From positions 1 through 64,000 of the forward strand of contig NZ_JAGKJI010000019.1 of the NCBI RefSeq assembly GCF_020329485.1: DNA of 64,000 bases, in the 5' to 3' direction. The position numbers were made by a program, and so were the translations under genes. Position 1 is the first letter of the stretch. Every line of letters begins with the position of its first letter. The stretch is from Bradyrhizobium cenepequi. Its GTDB lineage: Bacteria > Pseudomonadota > Alphaproteobacteria > Rhizobiales > Xanthobacteraceae. The notes beneath the pieces are model-generated. The model did not search any database. It saw only the letters and a program-made list of their open reading frames with translations, and was not told where the DNA came from. This document shows, in pieces, positions 35,463 to 43,082 of this stretch.

Positions 35463-37703
35463 TCAAGCCGCCTGGCGCCGCGTCAGCACCTTGTCGAGGG
35501 TGATCGGCAGATCGCGCACCCGCACGCCGGTCGCGTGATAGACGGCGTTGGCGACTGCCGCCGCAACACCGACGATCCCGATCTCGCCGAGCCCCTTCAT
35601 CCCGAGGGGGTTAATCAAGGTATCCGGCTCGTCGACGAAGATCACCTCGATGTCATGGATGTCGGCGTTCACAGGCACATGGTACTCGGCGATATCGTGG
35701 TTGACGATCCGGCCGAGACCGTGGTCGTAGATAGTCTCCTCATGCAGCGCCATGCCGATGCCGCCGACGATGGCGCCCATCACCTGGCTGCGTCCCGTCT
35801 TCGGGTTCAGCACGCGGCCCGCCGCGACCGCGCTGACGACGCGCGTGACCCTGATGACGCCGAGCTCTTCATCGACCTTCACCTCGGCGAACACGGCCGA
35901 GTGCGTGTTCCGAGCGTGCGCGTTGTCCTGGGCGAATTCGTTGGTCTTTTCCCTCTCGATCCGCTCCACAGCGCCATGTCGCATCATGTCGGAGATCGAA
36001 ACCCCGCGCTCGGCCTGCGTCCGGCTGACAAGCTTGCCGTCAGAAAGGGCGACGTCTTCCTCGACCGCGTCGGCGAGCGGCGACGTCTTCATCAGCTTTG
36101 CCAGGCGCAACAGCTCCTTGCGAACCTCGCTCGCGGTGGCGATCACGGCGTGGCAGGCGGAGGCCGCCATCCATGATCCGCCCTCGACCGGCGCTCTCGG
36201 CAGCGTGGAATCGGCAAGGCGGATCGTGATGTTCTCGATCGGAAGCCCGAGGCTGTCGGCTGCGACCTGCGCCATGATCGTATAGGTGCCGGTGCCGATA
36301 TCCGAGGCAGCGCAGGAGACTTCCGCATGTCCGTTGGCGGTCATCACGATCCGCACGGCGACCGGCATCTGCAGCGCTTCCCATACGCCTGAGGCCATGC
36401 CCCAGCCCACGAGAGTCTTGCCGTCGCGCATCGAGCGCGGCTCGGGCTGGCGCTTGTCCCAGCCAAAGGCCGCGGCGCCCTCGCGATAGCATTCGCGCAG
36501 GCGCTTGCTGGTGTAGGGCAGGTTCTCGTTCTGGTCGCGGTCCGAATAACAGCGCAGCCGCAATTCCACCGGATCCATCTTCAGCGCGACCGCGAGCTCG
36601 TCCATCGCGCTTTCCAGCGCATAGACGCCGGTCGCAGCACCCGGCGCACGCATGTCGCAGGAGGTGGGCACGTCAAGCTGCGCGACGCGGTGTTCATATC
36701 GGGCATTCGGCGAGGCGTAGAGCAGGGCTGACCAGCCAGTATCGTTGCGCGAGAATTCCTCGAACTGCGAGGTGATGCCGATCGCTTCATGCGTGATCGC
36801 ATCGAGCGTGCCATTGCGCTGCGCGCCAAGCGCGAGCCGCTCGATGGTGGCCGGACGATAGCCCAGCCCATACATCTGCTGCCGCGTCAGCACCAGCCGC
36901 ACCGAACGCTGAAGCTTCAGCGCGCCCATTACGGCGAGCACCACCTGATATTGCGGCCGCAAGCCGGCGCCGAACGCGCCGCCGACATAGGGCGAGATCA
37001 CGCGGATCTCGTCCGGCTTCTTCTCGAACACGCTGCACAGGAAGCCCTGCACGTTCTGCACGCCCTGGGTCTTGTCATAGACCGTCAGCGGGCCCCCGGC
37101 TTCCCACATCGCCGTGCTGGCAAACAATTCCATCGGGTTGTGATGCTCAGTCGGGATGAAATAGTCGGCCTCGTGCCGCACTTCGGCCGCTGCGAATGCC
37201 TTGGCAACGTCGCCGCGTGGTTTGTCGGGCTTCGCGACGACGATGGCGTTGTCGCGCTTGCGATGCACATCGGTGACGAATGGCTGCTTCTCATAGTCGA
37301 CGCGGACGAGCGATGCCGCATAGCGCGCAATCTCCCATTCTTCCGCCAGCACCAGCGCGATCGGCTGCTGGTTGAATTTGACCGCGTCGTCGTAGAGGGG
37401 GCGGAATGGGGAACCTTCTTCCGGGGCGACGTCGTCCTTCCACGCTTCATCGCTGTCGGCGACCCGCGGCCTGTTCTCGTGGGTGATGACATCGAGCACA
37501 CCCGGCACGCGCAGCGCCTCGCTGGCGTCGATCCGCACGATGCGGCCCCTGGCAATGGTCGCTTCCACCACCGCACCATAGGCGAGGCCGCCTGAATTGA
37601 AATCGCCGGCATATTTGGCGGCGCCGGTGACCTTGGCGCGGCCGTCAACGCGCGAGGTGGCGGTGCCGGTATAGGTTTTCGCGGTGTTGTTGAGCGTGCT
37701 CAT
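35463..37703 (-). CDS. Xanthine/aldehyde oxidoreductase, molybdopterin-binding large subunit (PaoC-like)
   Basis: 746 residues, the length of the molybdenum cofactor subunit. TGAAKYAGDFNSGGLAYGAVV opens the first domain; SPYVGGAFGAGLRPQYQVVLAVMGAL and MRAPGAATGVYALESAMDELA are cofactor-site motifs; the C-terminal part has EVKVDEELGVIRVTRVV, GGIGMALHEETIYD and KGLGEIGIVG, whose glutamate is the catalytic base. The enzyme hydroxylates aldehydes or N-heterocycles. It is the last gene of a three-subunit operon joined by ATGA overlaps. Confidence 0.93.
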   Translation of the reverse strand: MSTLNNTAKTYTGTATSRVDGRAKVTGAAKYAGDFNSGGLAYGAVVEATIARGRIVRIDASEALRVPGVLDVITHENRPRVADSDEAWKDDVAPEEGSPFRPLYDDAVKFNQQPIALVLAEEWEIARYAASLVRVDYEKQPFVTDVHRKRDNAIVVAKPDKPRGDVAKAFAAAEVRHEADYFIPTEHHNPMELFASTAMWEAGGPLTVYDKTQGVQNVQGFLCSVFEKKPDEIRVISPYVGGAFGAGLRPQYQVVLAVMGALKLQRSVRLVLTRQQMYGLGYRPATIERLALGAQRNGTLDAITHEAIGITSQFEEFSRNDTGWSALLYASPNARYEHRVAQLDVPTSCDMRAPGAATGVYALESAMDELAVALKMDPVELRLRCYSDRDQNENLPYTSKRLRECYREGAAAFGWDKRQPEPRSMRDGKTLVGWGMASGVWEALQMPVAVRIVMTANGHAEVSCAASDIGTGTYTIMAQVAADSLGLPIENITIRLADSTLPRAPVEGGSWMAASACHAVIATASEVRKELLRLAKLMKTSPLADAVEEDVALSDGKLVSRTQAERGVSISDMMRHGAVERIEREKTNEFAQDNAHARNTHSAVFAEVKVDEELGVIRVTRVVSAVAAGRVLNPKTGRSQVMGAIVGGIGMALHEETIYDHGLGRIVNHDIAEYHVPVNADIHDIEVIFVDEPDTLINPLGMKGLGEIGIVGVAAAVANAVYHATGVRVRDLPITLDKVLTRRQAA

Positions 37704-38716
37704 TGGATCGTCTTGTTCGATTGTGATTGCGGCGTGCCGTGCGCGGCCTGCGACAGCGTGCGGATGATCGCCCGTCGGGCGAGATCGACCTTGAAGCCGT
37801 TATGCGCCTGGGGCCTCGCGTCGCGAAGCAGGAGGTCGGCCGCGCGGGCAAAGCTGGCTTCCTCGGCGGGCCGTCCGCGCAGCGCACCCTCGGCCGCGAC
37901 ATCGCGCCACGGCTTGTGGGCGACACCACCGAGCGCGAGCCGCGCCTCCTGGATCGTACCGTCCTTGAGCTCGAGTGCGGCCGCGACCGACACCAGCGCG
38001 AAGGCGTAGGACATCCGGTCGCGGATCTTCAGGTAGGAGTGGTTGGCTGCGAAGCCTTTGGCCGGCACTTCGATCGCCGTGATGATCTCGTCCGGCCCGA
38101 GATTGGTGTCGACATGCGGGGTGTCGCCGGGCAGGCGGTGGAAATCCGCGAACGGAATGACGCGCGCGCCGGTCGGGCCCGTCACGTGCACGGTGGCATC
38201 GAGTGCGGCGAGCGCCACGCACATGTCGGACGGATGCGTCGCAATGCAGGATGCGCTTGCTCCGAGGATGGCGTGGCCGCGGCTGACGCCGTTGAGCGCC
38301 GAGCAGCCCGAACCCGGCTGCCGCTTGTTGCAGGGCGTTGCCGTGTCATAGAAGTAGGCGCATCGCGTCCGCTGCAAGAGATTGCCGCCGGTAGAAGCCA
38401 TGTTGCGCAATTGCTGCGAGGCGCCGGCCATAATCGCGCTGGCCAGCAGCGGATAGCGCTTTTCGATCAGCGGATGCCAGGCGAGGTCGGCGTTCGGCAC
38501 AAGCGCGCCGATCCGCAAGCCTCCTGAAGCGGTCTCTTCGACCGAGGTCAGCGGCAAGCGGGAGATGTCGATCAGCGTCGTCGGCCGCTCGACATTGTCC
38601 TTCATGAGATCGAGCAGGTTGGTGCCGCCGGCAATGAACTTTGCGCCGCCATTGGCGGCGATCAGCCGCACCGCGTCGGTAACGTCGTTCGCTTTTGTAT
38701 ATTGGAACGGGATCAT
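37700..38716 (-). CDS. Xanthine/aldehyde oxidoreductase FAD subunit with extra Fe-S segment (PaoB-like)
   Basis: 338 residues. FAD-binding motif AKFIAGGTNLLDLM near residue 30 and ASTGGNLLQRTRC near 125. A cysteine-rich insert follows, with RTRCAYFYD, PCNKRQPGSGC and SASCIATHPSDM. That spacing matches the [4Fe-4S] site described for E. coli PaoB and absent from ordinary xanthine dehydrogenase FAD subunits. It overlaps the neighbouring subunit genes by four bases on each side. Confidence 0.92.
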   Translation of the reverse strand: MIPFQYTKANDVTDAVRLIAANGGAKFIAGGTNLLDLMKDNVERPTTLIDISRLPLTSVEETASGGLRIGALVPNADLAWHPLIEKRYPLLASAIMAGASQQLRNMASTGGNLLQRTRCAYFYDTATPCNKRQPGSGCSALNGVSRGHAILGASASCIATHPSDMCVALAALDATVHVTGPTGARVIPFADFHRLPGDTPHVDTNLGPDEIITAIEVPAKGFAANHSYLKIRDRMSYAFALVSVAAALELKDGTIQEARLALGGVAHKPWRDVAAEGALRGRPAEEASFARAADLLLRDARPQAHNGFKVDLARRAIIRTLSQAAHGTPQSQSNKTIQ

Positions 38717-39261
38717 GGCCTGGTCCCCATCGCCTGCTGGACCGCTGCGACGATATTGGGATAGGCACCGCAACGGCAGATGTTGCCGCTCATAGCTTCC
38801 CTGATCTCGTCGGCGCTCTTGGCGCGTCCCTCGGCGATCAGCCCGACGCCGGAGCAAATCTGACCGGGCGTGCAATAGCCGCACTGGAAGGCATCATGAT
38901 CGATGAACGCCTGCTGCAGCGGATCCAGCGCGCCGTCGGTAGCCAGTCCCTCGACGGTGGTGACGTGCGCGCCGTCCCGCATCACCGCAAGCGTCAGGCA
39001 TGAATTGATGCGGCGGCCGTCGACCAGCACGGTGCATGCCCCGCATTGGCCGTGGTCGCATCCCTTCTTGGTGCCGGTGAGATCGAGATGATCCCTGAGC
39101 GTATCCAGAAGCGAGACCCAAGGCAGGACCGACAAGCGCCTCTCGATTCCGTTGACGATCAGTGTCACCGATATCTTTTGCGGCAGCGGGTGAGGGCTGG
39201 CGCCCGATTGCACGGCTCCATCTTGCATCGTCAGCGACTCCGTGTTGCAGGTGGCTGCCAT
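38713..39261 (-). CDS. Xanthine/aldehyde oxidoreductase 2x[2Fe-2S] subunit (PaoA-like)
   Basis: 182 residues. The plant-ferredoxin-type domain has GCDHGQCGACTVLVDGRRINSC; the helical domain has QCGYCTPGQICSGVG and ICRCGAYPNIV. Together they hold two [2Fe-2S] clusters. E. coli PaoA carries a Tat signal, but no twin arginine or hydrophobic stretch is seen here, so this complex is probably cytoplasmic. Start at 39261, with an in-frame ATG at 39228. Confidence 0.93.
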   Translation of the reverse strand: MAATCNTESLTMQDGAVQSGASPHPLPQKISVTLIVNGIERRLSVLPWVSLLDTLRDHLDLTGTKKGCDHGQCGACTVLVDGRRINSCLTLAVMRDGAHVTTVEGLATDGALDPLQQAFIDHDAFQCGYCTPGQICSGVGLIAEGRAKSADEIREAMSGNICRCGAYPNIVAAVQQAMGTRP

Positions 39262-39580
39262 CCGCCAGGGATCACAGCGGAGAATACCGGCCGTTTAGAT
39301 TGGTTCCAAAGTCAGTGGCAGCATGTCGAAGCGGCTGTTCCACTTCTTTCAAAACTGCACGTCGAATTTCGAGAGTGCATTGACGCCGCGCGACATGAAG
39401 ACGCGGGGAAATCCCGCTGCCACTCCGCTTTGCGTCGTCGCAGTCGTGAGCTTGCTATGAATGTATTCCGTGAAGTCGCCGACTTCGTCCCGACGTCGCG
39501 TTCGGTGTCCTCGCCGCGGCGGGACAACGCCGGGCGACGTTATGCATGGCCCGCTGTCCCCGTTCGCTCAGCCAAGGTCT
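39262..39580. other. Intergenic, no gene seen
   Basis: About 320 bases upstream of the oxidoreductase operon. Both strands carry open frames, but none with a recognisable product. The operon promoter should be here, at the left end, but was not identified. Confidence 0.5.
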
Positions 39581-39817
39581 CTATTGCGGCGGTTTCAGTT
39601 CGCCACCGAACCAGCCTAATACTTCGGAACGGATCGGATCTGCGGCAGCCTGCGCTTCATGGACGAGCCCGCATTTGCGGCATCTCAAGGTCCAGTGCTC
39701 GAAACCAGGTCTTCCCTGTACGACATGCAGCACCTCCATTCGGGCTTGGCACATTGGACACCGGGGCTGCACGGTTTCGCGCGGCGAAAGCTTGTTGGTG
39801 AGTTGCGCGTCGGGCAT
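39581..39817 (-). CDS. Small zinc-ribbon protein of unknown function
   Basis: 78 residues. CPMCQARM and RCRKCGLV form a four-cysteine zinc ribbon, separated by VLHVVQGRPGFEHWTL. The remainder is short and polar. The ATG at 39817 leaves only the conserved-looking part. No operon partner is obvious. Confidence 0.7.
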   Translation of the reverse strand: MPDAQLTNKLSPRETVQPRCPMCQARMEVLHVVQGRPGFEHWTLRCRKCGLVHEAQAAADPIRSEVLGWFGGELKPPQ

Positions 39818-40058
39818 ACGGCGCACTCCCTGTTTGCGGCGGGAGCACAACACTCTCAGTCACCGATGGACGCCGAGGATTGAACGGTGATGACTGCAGT
39901 ATACACCCGGACAAGCCCAACGTATGTCAAAAAGTGTACGCCGCCCGAAGTCTCCCTCGCACTGCCACTGAGGTATCTCTGCGGCGCCTATTTGATGCCG
40001 CCGCGGTTGCTGACCGCGCTCGCGGGCTTACATCGCCCCGGCAGCCAGCATCGCAGCT

Positions 40059-40433
40059 TCACGGCTTTTCGGCCTTTGCGGAAGATGGTTCCTGCATCAT
40101 GCTTCGGTCGTGTGCTTGCACGAACGCCTGGGTGGGAGTCGGCTCGTTCTGTCTTGTTCCGGCGATGCTATTGGGACGCAGTGCTGTCCCGCGCTTGTTG
40201 CCGTCGCTTGGCTTTTTGACGGGAGCAGCGATCAGTCCGTCTCGAATAGCCTGCTTGCGTGCCTGCTTGCGCATCCGTCGTATGGCTTCTGTTTTCTCTC
40301 GCGCAGTCTTGTCTGACGGCTTTTCGTAGAAGCGGCGCCGGCGCATCTCCTTGAAAACACCTTCGCGCTGCATCCTGCGCTTCAGAATTCGAAGTGCCTG
40401 GTCGACGTTGTTGTCTCGGACGAATACCTGCAT
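40059..40433 (-). CDS. rpsU: 30S ribosomal protein S21 with long basic tail
   Basis: 124 residues. MQVFVRDNNVDQALRILKRRMQREGVFKEMRRRRFYEKPSDKTAREKTEAIRRMRKQARK is typical bS21. The tail after about residue 75 is longer than in most homologues and reads into low-complexity sequence (TPTQAFVQAHDRSMMQEPSSAKAEKP). S21 aids 16S rRNA/mRNA pairing in the 30S subunit. It is divergent from cspA across a long gap; bacteria often have several rpsU copies. Confidence 0.92.
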   Translation of the reverse strand: MQVFVRDNNVDQALRILKRRMQREGVFKEMRRRRFYEKPSDKTAREKTEAIRRMRKQARKQAIRDGLIAAPVKKPSDGNKRGTALRPNSIAGTRQNEPTPTQAFVQAHDRSMMQEPSSAKAEKP

Positions 40434-40946
40434 ACGCTTTTCTCCCAAGCATTATCGGCGCGAACCATTGAAGCCTCTCCAATGGAGGCTTCAGAGATCT
40501 CGGAGTACGGAAGTTCAGTCGAAAGCGATCCCGGCGGCGAACAGAAATGGGACGCAATTCCGAGCCGCCGCAATCTTCCTGTTCGGATGGAGCGCACGGT
40601 CTCTCGGCCATCGGCGGCGAAGCCGATACGATTGTTTCCAAGATGGTGTTTATGCGTGGAAATAGCCAGCCCTTTTTTCAAAGACTTGGATTGAGCAGTT
40701 TGTGCTCCGTCTGCATTTGCAGCCAGCGACACCGCATCAACCGAGAAGACATTCTTCTCGTGGCGCCCTTCCCGTGGCGCCGATTTTGCCTGCCGCGCTT
40801 GTAATTCAATACCAACTCCTGTACGCTACACAGGTTCGATTAGCCGCCGTGCCTTTCTGGATGTGCCCGCGGGCTCTTTCCCAAAGACATCGCCCAGTTG
40901 AATGGATCGCGTGACGGTCGCGCGAATATGCTTTGGAGAGGAAAGA
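40434..40946. other. Long divergent leader between rpsU and cspA
   Basis: About 510 bases without a supportable gene. The cspA start should have a structured leader, as known for cold-shock mRNAs, and rpsU a leader on the other strand. GGAGAGGAAAGA precedes the cspA ATG. No clear cold box was identified by eye. Confidence 0.5.
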
Positions 40947-41156
40947 ATGCCGACAGGTACTGTGAAGTGGTTCAATGGTCAGAAGGGATTTGGCTTTATC
41001 CAACCTAACGATGGCGGGAACGACGTGTTCGTTCACATCAGCGCCGTTGAACGGGCCGGTCTTTCTGGCCTTGCCGAAGGCCAGAAGGTGGCCTTTGAGA
41101 TCAAGACCGACAAAATGCGGGGCAAGGTAAGCGCGGAGAATCTGTCGCTGGCCTAA
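40947..41156 (+). CDS. cspA: Cold-shock protein, CspA family
   Basis: 69 residues, the full length of a single cold-shock domain. It contains TGTVKWFNGQKGFGFIQP (RNP1 KGFGFI) and NDVFVHISAVERAG (RNP2 VFVHIS). It binds single-stranded RNA and DNA as an RNA chaperone. The ATG at 40947 is preceded by GGAGAGGAAAG. A strong terminator follows at 41199. Confidence 0.96.
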   Translation: MPTGTVKWFNGQKGFGFIQPNDGGNDVFVHISAVERAGLSGLAEGQKVAFEIKTDKMRGKVSAENLSLA

Positions 41157-41198
41157 ACCGTTCGCGCCATTTCACGGATGTACTGAAATGGCTGTATT

Positions 41199-41229
41199 GC
41201 CCGCTCGATCCTGGGATTGAGCGGGCTTT
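41199..41229 (+). terminator. Terminator of cspA
   Basis: GCCCGCTC-gATCCtgGGATt-GAGCGGGC folds into a stem of about 12 pairs with a tiny loop, followed by TTTG. It lies 42 bases after the cspA stop. Confidence 0.75.
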
Positions 41230-41255
41230 GCGTCGTTGCGGATTGGGAAGACAGG

Positions 41256-41498
41256 ATGGCCGACAGGAAACCCGCTGAAGCGTCCCCGCAAAGCATAGCG
41301 CGCGCTAACAGGCAACGTCTCGCGTCGGAAGAAGGCGCGCGAGCGATGGCGGACATCCAGCAGCAGGCCATTGCAGTGCGTAAGAACATGGAACGTCTTC
41401 GCGCCCTGAGAGAGGCCAGGGAAGCCGAGGAAGCGACAGCTCAAGCGGCTCGTCCGGACATCCCCAACAAGAAGCGCAAGAAGACGCTCGCGAGGTAG
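41256..41498 (+). CDS. Small helical, charged protein of unknown function
   Basis: 80 residues. ADRKPAEASPQSIARANRQRLASEEGARAMADIQQQAIAVRKNMERLRALREAREAEEATAQ predicts one long alpha helix with coiled-coil tendency, ending in a basic tail (NKKRKKTLAR). ACAGG stands before the ATG. It lies behind the cspA terminator, so a separate promoter or read-through is needed. Confidence 0.7.
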   Translation: MADRKPAEASPQSIARANRQRLASEEGARAMADIQQQAIAVRKNMERLRALREAREAEEATAQAARPDIPNKKRKKTLAR

Positions 41499-41861
41499 CG
41501 CGCACGTTCGGCTCCAGCTTCGATCCGGCATTCGTAAGGAGCCGATGACCAGGCGACAGGTCGAACCGAGCTCGAGCACATCGCCCGCGCAAGACTTGCC
41601 CGCGGTGTGCTCGAAGACGGCGTGGTCGGGCTGGTGATGCTTTAGGCTTCGCCGCCTGAACGGCTGGTTCCCGATTTTCCGGGAGTGGCCGTCTATCGTC
41701 GGTGTCGTGCGCGTGATATAGTCATTAGAGCCTGGCGCAGAAAACAACTTCCAAAGACAACAAGAGACAACAATGCGTTGCAGCATGTCGGTGGTCTCGG
41801 GCCGCTGGTGAAGCGATCGTAATGGGGCCTTTGTCCAGCCTTCAGCCACAAAGGGACGGCC
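41499..41861. other. Intergenic, no firm gene
   Basis: About 360 bases. A short frame with no start codon, ending at the TAG at 41643-41645, encodes RTELEHIARARLARGVLEDGVVGLVML, which has protein-like character and may be a remnant. Nothing else was recognised. Confidence 0.4.
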
Positions 41862-42056
41862 ATGCGCTTGGCGAAGGAAAGTGCATTGCGAGCGCGTGCA
41901 CGCAAGCTTGGATACGCGATCCATAAGTCGCGTTCACGTTCGATCGACGAGGACAACCTCGGCAAATATGCGCTCGTGAAGGAAGACAGCAATTACGTGG
42001 TGCTTGGCGAGCGTTTCGACGCTTCGCTTGAGGATATCGCCAAATACCTGGATTGA
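41862..42056 (+). CDS. Small protein of unknown function
   Basis: 64 residues. MRLAKESALRARARKLGYAIHKSRSRSIDEDNLGKYALVKEDSNYVVLGERFDASLEDIAKYLD has balanced composition and a plausible alpha-beta layout: a basic N-terminal helix, a YALVKEDSNYVVLG hairpin and an acidic C-terminal helix. Function not known. Confidence 0.68.
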   Translation: MRLAKESALRARARKLGYAIHKSRSRSIDEDNLGKYALVKEDSNYVVLGERFDASLEDIAKYLD

Positions 42057-42178
42057 CACCTGATCGATGCCAACCAACGGGCTTGTTGCTGGCGTGGGAC
42101 TGCAGCTTGCGACGCCCTGATGCAAGGGTCGGGATGACGTTAGTGCAATTCTGCGGAACGCAGCGAGGGACACTGATC

Positions 42179-42376
42179 ATGGCGCAGCTCGACGACTTCA
42201 GATTGATCCGTGAGATCGTCGCGGCCGGCCGTCCCCGGCAGGTGATCGAACAGCTTGATCAGACCAGGTATCAGCGCCTCGTCGAGTTGGGCTGGCTGAA
42301 GTCATTTTATCATGAGCTCGGCCACGTGTCCTATCGGGTGACCGAGCGAGGGCGGGCCGCTGCCGCGCGCTCCTGA
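42179..42376 (+). CDS. Small winged-helix-like protein
   Basis: 65 residues. MAQLDDFRLIREIVAAGRPRQVIEQLDQTRYQRLVELGWLKSFYHELGHVSYRVTERGRAAA. The segment LVELGWLKSF...VSYRVTERGRAA resembles the recognition helix and wing of small winged-helix proteins, but no family is certain. Start at 42179 follows GCGAGGGA. Confidence 0.6.
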   Translation: MAQLDDFRLIREIVAAGRPRQVIEQLDQTRYQRLVELGWLKSFYHELGHVSYRVTERGRAAAARS

Positions 42377-42466
42377 AGGCAAGCGTCCGCAAACGGGCGA
42401 GGGGCAATCAAGACCAGGAAGCCGCCAGCCGACACGGAGGCTTTGTGCTCCGACAGGAAACGAGAC

Positions 42467-42838
42467 ATGGTCGATTTCAAGAAGCTGGAAGAACTCGCGA
42501 GGATCGGCCGCGACTTCATCAGTCTGCAGTTCAGGCTCACGCCAGGCGACGTAACGCAGTCTATCGATCGTCTCTGGGTTCTTGGTTATTGCTTCGGAGT
42601 TCTTGATGCTGTCGGGCAGCGCGCGCAGCTCCAGGAATCGATCGAGAGACTGGCGCTCATTGCCGTCGGCTTCTTCCTCCTGATGTCCGACGACGCCAAA
42701 GGCGCCAGCATGATGCGACAGGCGCTCAACGCGCAGGACGACCCGCGTTTTGTGGACGGCTCGTTGCGCGGAGGAAACGATATGCTCGCATGGCTTGCCG
42801 ATACGACAAAAGTGCCGAATGGATTAGCGGCCGCCTGA
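42467..42838 (+). CDS. Conserved-looking helical protein of unknown function
   Basis: 123 residues. VDFKKLEELARIGRDFISLQFRLTPGDVTQSIDRLWVLGYCFGVLDAVGQRAQ is amphipathic; a hydrophobic LALIAVGFFLLMSDDA follows, which might touch a membrane. No catalytic motif. The hairpin at 42887 may end its transcript. Confidence 0.65.
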   Translation: MVDFKKLEELARIGRDFISLQFRLTPGDVTQSIDRLWVLGYCFGVLDAVGQRAQLQESIERLALIAVGFFLLMSDDAKGASMMRQALNAQDDPRFVDGSLRGGNDMLAWLADTTKVPNGLAAA

Positions 42839-42886
42839 GCCACTCTCATCGCTTGCTGGCGCGGAAAGTGCGCCCCCCTAAAGCGA

Positions 42887-42914
42887 AAGGGCCGCTGATT
42901 TCTCAGCGGCCCTT
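42887..42914. terminator. Perfect 12-bp hairpin after the gene ending at 42838
   Basis: AAGGGCCGCTGA-TTTC-TCAGCGGCCCTT is symmetric. There is only a TT after it on the plus strand and CTTTAGG on the minus strand, so it may serve as an end for transcripts from either side, including the long outer-membrane gene to the right. Confidence 0.65.
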
Positions 42915-43014
42915 GCCGGCTAATAAAATCGCTTCGGAATGAAATTGGCCCCGGCGAAGCAACGTTAGCGGTATATTGGTCCCATTTGGATTCCGGGGAA
43001 TCACGGTGGCCCTG

Positions 43015-43059
43015 CTGTGAGCACCTCCCGTCAGAGTGCTCCCCACTGTGAGCACCTCC
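43015..43059. repeat. Two 14-bp direct repeats
   Basis: CTGTGAGCACCTCC occurs at 43015-43028 and 43046-43059. A related AGAGTGCTCCCC lies between. Position is directly downstream of the outer-membrane protein stop. It may be the scar of an insertion sequence end; no transposase is present. Confidence 0.5.
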
Positions 43060-43082
43060 GGCCCCGCGGCGATCTCAAAGCC

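Noticed and set aside
39046..39801. 251-codon plus frame between the Pao operon and the zinc-ribbon gene
   Set aside because: Mostly antisense to the Fe-S subunit and the zinc-ribbon gene, with no recognisable domain in the middle.
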